Below, one piece after another: positions 25,196 through 35,628 of a DNA stretch of 64,000 bases. A program made the translations under genes and the position numbers. Numbering within the stretch: position 1 is the first letter of the stretch; each line of letters begins with the position of its first letter. The notes beneath the pieces are model-generated. The model searched no databases. It was not told the origin of the DNA and saw only the letters and a program-made list of their open reading frames with translations. Source of the DNA: Plantago major (Eukaryota; Streptophyta; Magnoliopsida; Lamiales; Plantaginaceae). The stretch covers positions 1 through 64,000 of the forward strand of contig JAIFAC010000246.1 in assembly GCA_026545765.1 (NCBI GenBank), given 5' to 3'.

Positions 25196-25205
25196 TATTT
25201 TCTTG

Positions 25206-27724
25206 GGTGGTTCTGTCCCACTAACCATTTTTCATATCAATCTTCAATGCACTCCGAATGTATACCAAAAGTAATCGCCTACACCATAAAATACCCCATT
25301 CATATTATGCCTCCACGTGTCACCCTTCAACCTAAGTAATTAAGACCAAGTTTTAACTATGGTTAACAATTATTATATACTAATTATAGCTCCACCACCA
25401 CAAAATATACGGTAATTTCATAGTGTCAAATATATATATTTATTAAATATAGAGGCCAACTTCTTTTTTATTCAAATCATGAAAGTAGAAAAAATGTAGT
25501 TCGGCTTTCTCAATAGTAAAATAATTGTTACATTGCAGAGCATTACAAAGTAATACTAAGATGAGAATGTATTTAGTCACTACTATTAATCATGGCATCA
25601 CAAGCATACTCGTGCTGTATAAGTAATAAGTGAGTTAGAAAACTCAAGATACTGAAACATTCCGGCATAGTGAACAACACAAGTTAAGTCGTTGTTACGC
25701 TTATGGTCCGATATCTGACCATCTCCAAAGACAAACAGAACTCTTCAACGCCAAGATTTCACTCACCGCAACGACTCAGAATCTCTCAGTAATTCTACTC
25801 CAATATGAGGCCCAAATTTATTTTATTTTCACATTATTTCAAACTTAATTTTTCATTTCATTTTCTTTTACACTTTATTCTTGAATTTATTTTAAATATC
25901 GTTAATTAATTATAATAAAATTATATTAATCTTCTTATAATATATTAATTGAAAATATATTTTAAATTTTAAAAGTAATTTTTATATATAAGTATATTTC
26001 TATTGCAACAAATATTATTATCATATGAAAATATTCAATAATAATGAAATTTGAAAAAAATTATATTACTTGAAAATTATTTTTACAATACTTTAGAAAA
26101 ATAAAATCAAACAAAATAAGAAGAAATGAAAAATAATACAATAAAACACAAAGAAGTAGAAACAAAAAAGAATAAATAGAAACTAAAAAAAAACACTCCA
26201 ACATGTGTTCCACAGAGAAGATGCAAGAGCGGATGTCGAGTGTACCTATTTGGAATAGAAATAGATTTAGAATGAAAGTATAAAGAGATAGAACAAGTGT
26301 CACGAGATGCAAGCAAAAAGAAACCAGAAAATAAAAGAAAAGAAAATTAAATTAAAAAGGAAAAACAGACCATGGGTGCCCATATTCGAATGACCTCGCT
26401 GAGACACTGGAGACTCAAATGGTTTCATCGTAGCCCTAAAATGATTTTGGATGATTTTGACAATGGAGTCAATCTAATAGCAATTCATCGTGCTGAAAAA
26501 TTTAATTCGTGTTTCATCTTCATCTACTAACCAGATGTATTTTCATCAACATATTATAATTTAATTTACATCAATTAATTGTTCTTTATAAAACATCTAC
26601 CTATGTGGCCAAATAATTGAATCTAAATCATGTTGTGAAATTGAATACCTGAAGCCTACTGGATCTGAAATAATTTTTTTTTATTTTAATACTTCCTGAT
26701 CGATCATACGGACTTCCAAAGTAAAAGAAAACCAATAATCAGAAACTTCATTAATGGAGTTCAAGTAAGTAAAAGTTTGCCCGCAGAGAATCAAGAATCA
26801 GATGTAGATACTTTGTGGAGTGGAACCTAGTATATTGATAAAAATGGTAGATTGACTATGGTTAATTCTTGGTTTTAATTACTTTGGGTTGAGATGACAC
26901 ATGAACCAATAATTAGAATAGGGTATTTTATGGGGTAGGGAATCCGCACCGGATGTATACTACTTATCTCAATAGATTAATTACTTATTTCATCTCTATT
27001 GCTAATTCCCAGAACATGTCTACTCGGAACTCTCCTTCCGATTACGAGCCTCGGTCAGAACTCCAAACAATGCACGGTGATAGTTACAGTGTTACGCGTA
27101 TACACAGTTCTGGACCTTCTCAATAAGCCACGAGGAACTGAAACGATACTCATAGGTTCTGAGGCAAGTTCGCTCATCACATGTGTTTTTCTTTTCCTAC
27201 GTTGTTAATGCAAAGATTAGAGTTTTTTTTTAACGGTGTTATTGCTCTAATTTGAGGTAATCATTCTTCATTTTCAAGAGTTCTACTGAGAATGTACCTA
27301 CATTGTGCTCATACTTGCAAAAAAGATTAAGACCATGGAAAATATATTTTAAGACAGCTGAAAATTCAGAAAGAAAAGTGAGAATCTTGAATCCCATCGT
27401 GTGCGTCTTATGGGTATTTCATCCAAGTAGCCCTTCAGTCCATTTGTGCAAAATTATGCAACGGTGGTATTTTCTAATTAAATTTAGAATGCTGCAAAAT
27501 TATTACTTAGTTGAATTGGTGATTGTCATCTGCCTAATTACTACTGCATAATGTCAATACTCAATATATTAGATGTCTCCCGTGTCATCAACTCCTAGAT
27601 ACTTATGCTGGATCAACATTAAGATGAGATACTGCTTTTCTTCAAGGGTTGGTACCTTTTCCATCTAATTTCAATGTTTTTTTTTTTTAATTTCCTGTAC
27701 TGCTTTTCCTTCCATTTCATTGTG
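25206..27724. other. AT-rich intergenic DNA, one exon-like patch
   Basis: No gene is established. The stretch 25.80-26.10 kb is extremely AT-rich, and 26.07-26.35 kb is A-rich on the plus strand (pyrimidine-rich on the minus strand). At about 27015-27125 the plus strand has an ATG-started open stretch (STRNSPSDYEPRSELQTMHG) with normal-looking codons and higher GC than its flanks. It ends at a stop after 36 codons and is not recognised. Confidence 0.35.
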
Positions 27725-28139
27725 TGTTACAGGAAACAATCGATAAACTCAACCATCAACGAATAATCCGAAACAATAGTATTCGATCACAACGAATTAC
27801 AGAAAACAAATAAGAATTGAGTATCAATCTCAAGCCAATATCGCCTCATTCACCTGCAATCGATATTGATGAAATCAGGAATCGTACTTGGAGAATATAG
27901 TAAAGTATTGACGAATGAGTAGAGGAATTACCTCATACACACTCCCATGTCATCTATGTGCATTTTGCGTGATGATATAGCTGGCAAGGATGAAGACAGA
28001 TACCGTTGGAAAGTAACATCAGCCTAAACGGCCTTTTAACCCAAAAGTAAACTAAGACAGTAAAATAGGATAGACGAATTACGCAGCATAGTAATTCCCA
28101 CTAATTCGCCAGTTAACGAACTATAGTCATGATATGACA
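27725..28139 (-). repeat. Gypsy 3' LTR (boundaries inferred)
   Basis: On the minus strand it begins TGTCATATCATGAC right after the purine tract and would end TTTCCTGTAACA. The start is well placed by the polypurine tract. The end is chosen as the first CA-type end beyond which composition changes; without a second LTR it cannot be confirmed. Confidence 0.55.
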
Positions 28140-28148
28140 TTGTTTCCC

Positions 28149-29183
28149 CTACTTTGGTCTTGTCCTCAAGACCAAGTGAAAGCAGGAAATTGGAGTTTGA
28201 TCACCTTGGAACGCTCCCATGTAGCATCTAGGTAGTGAGTTGTTCCATTGCACCAGAATTTCTTCTTCTAAACGGTTTCTGACCTTGATCATCCTGGTAT
28301 CAAGCACATCTACAGGATAAACTTTAGGCATGCCATAGTCATCTGTCTCAGGCAATTGAGGAATAGCTGTGTATTTATTCTTGATCTTGCCCTTCAGTAA
28401 GGACACATGAAACACATTATGCATCTTAGTATCTGCAAGTAACTCCAATTTATATGCCACTGGACCAATCTTATCTATGATCTCAAATGGACCAAAATAC
28501 TTCACTAATAGCTTGGTAGGTCTTCTCAGTAGTATGTTCTTACCCTTGAATGGTTGCAGCTTGAGGAACACCTGATCTCCCACCTGAAATTCCCTCTCAG
28601 TTCTTTGCTTATCTGCATATAGCTTCATCCTGGTCTGAGCCTGCATCATGTGTTCCCTCAATAGTTGCACCATCTGTTGTCTATCCTGAATAAAAGCTTG
28701 AGCCGATGTTAATGCATCTTGTAAATAAGGACTTAGAGATAGCTGGGGAGGGTCATAACCATACAATGCCTTGAAAGGAGATGATTGAATAATGGTGTGG
28801 TGACTAGTATTATACCACCACTCAGCCAATGGAAGCCATAAATTCCATTTATTGGGATGCTGATGTATCATTCATCTCAAATAAGTCTCCACACATCTAT
28901 TCACCCTCTTAGTCTGGCCATCACTATGTGGATGATGAGATGTACTCATGCATAATTGAGTGCCTTGTAAATGGAAAAATTCCTTCCAAAAAGCACTTTG
29001 GAACACCACATCTGTATCACTGACAATAGACTTTGGATTCCCATGTAATTTGTGTATCTGAGCAAGATAAATGGAAGCCAAACTCTCAGCTGTGTATGGA
29101 TGAGACAAACTGATAAAATGGCCATACTTGGTTAATCTATCAATGATTACCCAGATCATAGTTTTGCCTTCAGATTTTGACAA
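28149..29183 (-). pseudogene. Gypsy integrase core and C-terminal domain, inactivated
   Basis: The frame 28872-29183 has the integrase core (MIWVIIDRLTKYGHFISLSH; VSDTDVVFQSAFWKEFF), ending in DGQTKRVNRCVETYLR and a stop. In Gypsy integrases the third catalytic residue is the Glu of DGQTE; here it is Lys. The 240-codon frame 28149-28871 continues directly after the stop with WYNTSHHTIIQSSPFKALYG, the usual post-core region, and a chromo-like end (VLDTRMIKVRNRLEEEILVQ). The stop and the lost Glu make it non-functional. Confidence 0.85.
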
Positions 29184-30172
29184 CCCTCAATAAAATCCAT
29201 ACTTATTTGAGACCATGGGCTTGTTGGTACTGCCAATGGTTGTAGTAGCACTGGGTATGAAACACTCTCATCCTTGCATTGCTTGCACATGTCACAACTC
29301 AACACATAATGATGAAAATCCTTCTTCATACCCCTCCAGTAAAACAAACTCTTACCCCTCAAATAGCTTCCATGAATCCCTGAATGGCCTCCGAAGGCCG
29401 AATCATGAATAACTTTCATCACTTTCACTCTTATTTCATGAGATTTACCCACCACAATTCTATTGTGGTATCTGAGTACCCCTTCCACATAAGTGTATTC
29501 AGGATGGGTAGAGGTATTGAGTAGAACCTGAGCAATCATATCAGTAATCTCTTTGTCATCAGTGTAACTGCTAGTGATGTCATTAACCCAGCTAGGTTGG
29601 ACCTTAGTGATCATGGCACACACTGCTTCTGAATTGTCAGTCTCAAATTGCCTAGACAGAGCATCTGACACCACATTTGACTTACCTGGCTTATACTCTA
29701 TGGTGAAGTTGTATCACATCAACTTATATAGCCAATTATGTTGCAGTGCATTAGTTATCTTTTGTTCCTTAAGGAATTTGAGACTAATGTGATCAGTTTT
29801 GATGATGAAAGTAGCTCGAATAAGATAAGTGGACCACTTCCCAACTGCAGTCATAATAGCCAAAAGCTCATTCTCATAAGTAGAGAGGGCTTGATTTTTC
29901 TGACACAAGGCTTGGCTGAAGAATGCAATGGGTTGCTTACCCTGCATTAACACAATACCTATCCCAGATTGGCAGGCATCTGTTTCAATAATGAATGGCT
30001 CTTGGAAGTTGGGTAGTGCTAGAACTTGTGCTTCAGAGAGTTTGCATTTGAGTTGTTCAAATGCTATCTGAGCTTGGTCTGACCATTTAAACTTGCCCTT
30101 CTTTGTTAGCTCTGTAAGAGGTCTAGCAATGATGCCATAGCCTGCCACAAACCTCCTGTAGTACCCAAGAAA
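29156..30172 (-). pseudogene. Gypsy RT end, RNase H and integrase zinc finger
   Basis: The frame 29714-30148 reads GYGIIARPLTELTKKGKFKW (RT/RNase H link), EPFIIETDACQSGIGIVLMQ (RNase H active site, normally ETDAS) and QALSTYENELLAIMTAVGKW. After a break, 29156-29674 starts VSDALSR and carries the H2C2 finger (HDSAFGGHSGIHGSYLR...CDMCKQCK), then PWSQISMDFIEG at the start of the integrase. A stop near 29713 and a frameshift near 29170 interrupt it. Confidence 0.85.
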
Positions 30173-30828
30173 TTATTAAAATGGATGCGTTTTAATTCAA
30201 TTTAACCATTTAATAATAATCAATTATAATTGTTTTGAAAAATTGTGTTTGTGATGGAATTAAAATTTTATAGGTTTTATAGGATTGTTATATAGGGTGT
30301 GTAAGAGTTTTTAAGATTATTTGATTGGTTTTAATGTTATTTGATTTGTTTAAGGTTGTTATAATAAATGAAAAAGTAAAGTGAGAGAAAAAGAGTAGGT
30401 AGAAAGATAAAATTTAATTGAATTATGAATAGTTGGTGATTAAAAACGGGTACTGTTCAACGCGATTAAAACCGCCAGACAAACAGAATGAAAATGATAA
30501 CTCGATTAAAACCGAATTTTAACGGGGAGACAAACAACATGTAAATGGTCAATAATATTTGACATTCACAAAGTATTGAAGAGACATTAGTAGAATCGGT
30601 AGATGATTTTATTTTTGTTATTAAATATATGTATAATGTTTTAAACAATATCAATAATATTTTATGAGTTAACATTTTATCTCATTTTTATGTATATGTA
30701 TATCACCAATATTATTTGTAAAACCCCTAATATTTTTTGTTATAACTAATGTCATTCGCCTCTTTGGGCCTCCATAATACCGCCTTCCGTAACTCGTAAA
30801 ACTTACTCTTTGACATTGTATTTTAGGG
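30173..30828. repeat. AT-rich dispersed repeats shared with 52-54 kb
   Basis: The segment 30175-30420 resembles 53470-53670 (shared words include TTAAAATGGAT/TTAAAATAGAT, TTGTTATAATAAATGA and GAGAGAAAA). The segment 30600-30710 resembles 52350-52450 (shared ATGTTTTAAACAATAT and GTATATGTATAT). No coding capacity is seen. Confidence 0.5.
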
Positions 30829-30835
30829 AAAATTA

Positions 30836-31687
30836 CCACAGGTCCCCAATATATAGGGTAATGACACTTTGGTCCCTCTAATTCAACAATAATATATTGG
30901 TCCATTTTCTACTTTCAAAATTTGCTTTCCAAACATGACCTATTTTTAACCGTCATATTTTATATGTAGTTTCCTTCTCTTCCCTTCACGATCATCCAAT
31001 ATGCAATATTTATAGATAAAAAAAAACATTATCAAATCATTAAACGTCAAAATTAAAATAAATGAAATGAAAATCTAATTTCTAAAACTAGTTCTAAAAA
31101 TATAAAATGATTTACAAAAATGAAATAAAATGATATTTCAAATATAATCTTCCAAAAATAACAAAAATATTGAACGATACTTACTTAATCATGAAACATG
31201 GCTGTCATTTAGCCCTTTTTGATGTCTCAAGTAAAGGTTCCTGGTTCTTTTTTACAAATCTTTCTTCCACCATAATATAAAAAAAAATTTACCAAATCAT
31301 AGTATTCATAGAAGCTATTTTCATGGAGCATGAAAATATGGATTTTTTAAAATTATTTTAATTATGTTTTGTAAATTTTTGTTATTTGATAATAAATTTT
31401 TATATTTAAAATATTTATTATTTTTTTAAGAGGGTTATTTGCAATTTTTGTTGGTAAGTTTGAAAATAGAAAAAAATTATAGGAAGTAAATACAAATTGT
31501 TTGGATCAACTTTATAATAAAATGTAAATTATTTAGAAGTTTAAATTAAGGATGTGTTTGGCAACAATTTGATTTTTGGACTATTTTGTAATTGAGTTGT
31601 TAATTACGTCCCATGACGTTATTGTTAGAATCGGAGGGATCAAAGTGTTATTAGCAAATTAATCAGGGGGCCTACATAAATTTGCCC
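30836..31687. mobile_element. Non-autonomous Mutator/hAT-like element with terminal inverted repeats
   Basis: The left end reads GGGAAAATTACCACAGGTCC, then TAATGACACTTTGGTCCCTC. The right end inverted reads GGGCAAATTTATGTAGGCCC, then TAATAACACTTTGATCCCTC. The arms are about 60-65 bases. The flanks share TATTTTA (30829-30835 and 31688-31694), a 7-bp exact match. The interior is AT-rich with no open frame. The TIR composition and layout match the other Mutator-like elements in this window, but the short duplication leaves the superfamily uncertain. Confidence 0.65.
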
Positions 31688-31843
31688 TATTTTAAGGGCT
31701 ATTTAAACGACACCCCAATCCCGCTAAACACAACTCCAACTATTTGTAATTTTACAAAAATACCCCTAGCTCATAACGAAAACTTAAAATAATTCGTTTA
31801 TACAAACACAAAAACATTAACATATACTATTGATCACATCAAA

Positions 31844-32116
31844 CAACAACAATTAGACTTCTTAGAATATGAAAAAAATTCAAACATTTAAACTTATATT
31901 GAGTTATCAAAGTAAAACTAAAACCAAATGAAAAATAAAATAAAATAAAAACAATTTCTTGAGTGTCGGTTAGTTTCACCTGGCACTCTCAAGAACTGCT
32001 ATTTTTTAATTTTTTTCCTTCATTTTTCATTTTGTTTTAATTTTACTTTAGTAATTCAATATAAGTGGAAACGTTTAATTTTTATTTTGCATTTTCTAAA
32101 AGTTTTATGATTGTTG
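31844..32116. repeat. Long imperfect hairpin, MITE- or small-RNA-precursor-like
   Basis: The left arm (about 31844-31950: CTTATATTGAGTTATCAAAG, AAACCAAATGAAAAATAAAA) is mirrored by the right arm (about 32000-32116; its inverse reads CTTATATTGAATTACTAAAG, AAACAAAATGAAAAATGAAG). The loop end carries a GC-richer stem, CTTGAGTG ... CACTCTCAAG, around GTTAGTTTCACC. The total of about 270 nt would fold into one long stem if transcribed. No open frame is present. Confidence 0.6.
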
Positions 32117-32631
32117 CATTTTACATTTTGTAACTCTCAGGGTGAGACTCCATTGAACAGACGAGTGGGAGGACATAAGCCTCAGCACGTAGAGCCGGGT
32201 ACACATCAATATCAAACCCTGCACAGAACGGGATCAAAGTAAAAGTAGAAGTCAGTCATTCTGAAAGGTAAATCAAACCTGCCAGACTAGAAAAAACGAA
32301 CACCAAAAAATTACATCATCTAGCGATACAAACCCAGAAACAAATACTACCATTCTCAAGGATAACTACACACACATAAAGATGCTGATGATAGGGTAGC
32401 TGAAACAAAATATGGATTGTACTAGACACATAAAACTCATTTGTCAATTGATTTTCCATTTTTACTAAACCAAATTAAAGCAGTGTATGATGATGAACAT
32501 AAAATTAATCGGCAAAATATAAATAACATGTATGTATGTTTCGTTTCGTAGCTAATACAAATAGAGCGGATGATGATCGGGAAGAAGAAAATGAAAAGGA
32601 AAGGTTAAGCAACGTAATGTGAAATTGATGA

Positions 32632-32853
32632 TCATCGGTGTTTGTTGTTGTATTTCCGATTGGCACAGCGGGTCCTGAGGTCATCAATGGTCCAGTCACG
32701 ATATTGGGGTTTGGTGAAGAGTGGACCGCATTCAGATTCAATAGCTTTCACTTCCTCTTCTATGTAGGTGCTTATTAATTGCAATCGAGATGGTGATGGA
32801 GGAAGAGGTGGGGAATCCGCAACAGGAAGATCATAATGGACCGGTACATTCAT
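32632..32853 (-). CDS. Small protein of unknown function, 73 residues
   Basis: A minus-strand frame with normal plant codon use and a proline-rich start (HYDLPVADSPPLPPSPSRLQ) followed by a likely helical part (LISTYIEEEVKAIESECGPL) and a basic C-terminus (TIDDLRTRCANRKYNNKHR). No domain is recognised. Just upstream, a second open stretch begins at about 32962 (ATG; GATLYSDIINGSAARRGNGN) and meets a GTAAGT donor near 32873, so the real gene may have an additional 5' exon and a different start. A GAAGAAGAAGAAG leader lies near 32990-33010. It could be a small gene or the surviving exon of a larger one. Confidence 0.45.
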   Translation of the reverse strand: MNVPVHYDLPVADSPPLPPSPSRLQLISTYIEEEVKAIESECGPLFTKPQYRDWTIDDLRTRCANRKYNNKHR

Positions 32854-35628
32854 TCATATACCTACTTACCATACTCGCCATCGCTTTATCATTATCATTA
32901 CCATTACCATTACCACGTCGTGCTGCTGATCCATTTATAATATCGCTATAAAGAGTAGCACCCATCGGATCGGAGAATTGATTGATTTCGAAGAAGAAGA
33001 AGAAGAAAGAAATGGAAATACTATGCCCTAATTCAATTAAATGGCTGGCCTAAATTCTTCGCCCTACTTTTACCAAACCCTCAGCCCCACTCACGGACAC
33101 TCAATTTATATACTACCGAGTTCCTCCGCCCCAGAAACTTCATACGCTAGAATTAACGTCTAATTTTACGCTAATAGAATTAATGATAAAATATTAAAAA
33201 TATTTTAGTGGCACAATGTTTGTAGGGCTATTTTTTTCTTGGACACATGTCACCGTTAGATGATCAACAGGTACAATTTCACAAATTATATTATCATAAT
33301 TATATTTTAATTGTTAAATATGAATGTATAATTATACCCTATTCAAATTTAACTATTACTAATAAATAAATTTTCATTTATGTTTAAACTTTCAAATATA
33401 CCCTTTTAGTAAACCATTTCATCAAACATTAACTGTGAGTTAATGTTTGATTAAATAATGATTGGTATTTGTTAAATCAAGTTAGCTATGTGAACCGGGT
33501 TTGCATTGTTCTTTCTTTCTTCTCGTGTTCCTTCTTCATCGCTTTTTCTACTATTGAACTGGTTCATTGCTTCTCGAAGTTCGTGAATCGAACCTGGTTC
33601 GTAACATCTTCACCCAGATTCGACTCGATTCTTGATTCCAAAATCGATCGCCATGGACGAGCAGCTGTAGAGCTCGTGAAGCTCTGGCCGCCATTAATGG
33701 CGGCTATACAAGCTTCACGGATTCTCCTTTGATCCACCTCGATGATTCGGACTATATTGTATACGAGAATGGAAAGTGGAATATGATATCGCGATTAGAT
33801 TTGCAACAGAAAATTGGAATAGCAACATAAGATCGAATCTTGAAATTCGCGATTAGAATCGCAACTGTGTTCATCGATTCGTCGTCTTGGCTGATGAATC
33901 ATTAAACCATGATGTTTATCGATGTTAGGAACAAGGTTTCGAGCCTATACATACCTTAAGAAACTGAAACCGAGTTGTTTGGAAAACTTTGTTTAGTTAC
34001 AGGGACTGAATGTATGAAGTTATGAAACTTAAAGGACTGCCTTTTGCGAATTTGATTCTCTCCAGGGACTTGGGTTGTGAATAGGCAATTTGTTATATTT
34101 ACAGTATTGCCATTAAATCTTTTAAAACTATTTTTTGAGCCCCAGTAGTTTAATTAAAATAAATAATTATATCATTAAGGTTATTATAGTCAATATGTAT
34201 ATTTTTGGGAATTTTTAAATATTAAAAAAATAAATTATAAACCTTCGTACCTAAAATAATTGAAAATTTGACTTCGAACTGAAACGGACGGATCAGATTG
34301 AATTACATGCCACGTGACGAAGATTTAGTGGTGATTCGCTTCAGACGTTCTAATTCGGTAATAGAAAAGTCCATGCTTGTAAAGTTCGGATTGTTTATTA
34401 TATGTTGAATGTGTGATAACTACATTTTTTTGGTAATGTATGAATTTATGCAAAACCACTAAAAATGACAAAGTTATGCGAGACGGTAAAGTATTATTAT
34501 TATTGAGTTATTAAGAATTATTATTATTTTTGGATTGGCTTACCTAAGTTGAGATGCGAGATGATTTTACTAGTCATTCTTTTATCGCATGATAAATAAA
34601 TTAATAAGGGAAGTTTATTTTTGCACCATTATTGTTTTCATGCTGTATTCTATGTTACTTTTAATAGTTGTGAAAATTAAAATTTGACCCGAACAAGAGT
34701 GAAACATGTAGAACTGAGTCTTTTTATGAATTGTGTGTATGTGATTATGTCATATGTTGTTGATTGATGTCCTTCGTACTTAAATGAACCAAATGTCGTG
34801 CGAAACAAAGTACCAAACTATATGGAGCAGTGGGAGATTGAAGATTTTACTATTACCATTTGAAAATTATACATGATCAAAGTTCAATTTTGTTGACCGC
34901 GAATTAATTAAACCGAATAACCAATAGGAATGTATGAGTATGGGCTTTGATTGGTAAAGGGGCATCAAGAATTTCAGTTTTTCTGATAAATTTTCGTGTT
35001 TGTTTCTTCATTCTGCTAAAGGAGTTGAATTACTTTTTATTAACTCCAAAACTTAAATATACTAACCTATCAAAATCACAATTGAATACCAAATACAAAA
35101 CTTTAAAGATCAACATCAATTAATTTATTATTCATCAACTATGAATTTCAAAATCGAATTCCAAACACTCCGACATAATTTGATAAAAGTTACATTCACA
35201 GATGTGCTGTTTTCTTTTTGTAAAGGAAAAGGAAAGAATTGTTCATCACATGATTAAGGCCTAAGTGATGAAGAAACCAATTACTACTACTAATTAGTAC
35301 TTTCAATCTGAAATATATTTTCCAGAACTAAATGTTCTTTGCCTAAGCAGCAAGACACCAAGTCAAGTGTGGAAAGAACAATCCAAATCTTGCATCAACA
35401 GAACATAAATGTAATCAGAACAGGAAAGACAACATTTGTAGTAAAGGAATATCTATTCTCAAAGAATTTGTAAAACCAAGTTCTCAAGAAACACAAAACT
35501 TTGGAATGCTCGAGGAAATATACTGTTATATATAACACACATTAACACATATTCGTTCATCATTCTCCTCTATTCTAACTCATTCAGCATAGCAATAATC
35601 AACAGCAGATTCGATAAAAGACGAGCAC
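32854..35628. other. Intergenic DNA with palindromes and MITE ends
   Basis: A CCTCCGCCCCAGAAACTTCA sequence at about 33123 resembles MITE ends near 54.03 and 62.17 kb. The 18-bp palindrome GCCGCCATTAATGGCGGC lies near 33690-33710, beside GAGCTCGTGAAGCTC. The stretch 33985-34105 looks like one end of a Mutator-like element (CAGGGACT, GGACTGCC, CCAGGGACTTGGG); no clear partner was found on the left. The rest is AT-rich without supported genes. Confidence 0.4.

Larger units (their letters stand above)
27725..30172 (-). mobile_element. Ty3/Gypsy retrotransposon, truncated to one LTR and the 3' half of pol
   Basis: On the minus strand, pol sequence starts abruptly near 30172 inside the end of the RT domain (FLGYYRRFVAGYGIIARPLT) and continues through RNase H, the integrase zinc finger, the integrase core and a C-terminal chromo-like region. 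A purine tract (AGGGGAAACAA) and then a single LTR follow. The upstream half (5' LTR, gag, protease, most of RT) is absent; at the break the sequence switches to an unrelated AT-rich repeat also present near 53.47 kb. RNase H precedes integrase, the Gypsy order. Confidence 0.85.

Noticed and set aside
25027..25224. 65-codon plus-strand frame
   Set aside because: Lies wholly in the right terminal inverted repeat of the Pack-MULE.
32505..32741. 78-codon minus-strand frame overlapping the small ORF
   Set aside because: Shadow in another frame of the 73-residue ORF, low-complexity serine-rich product.
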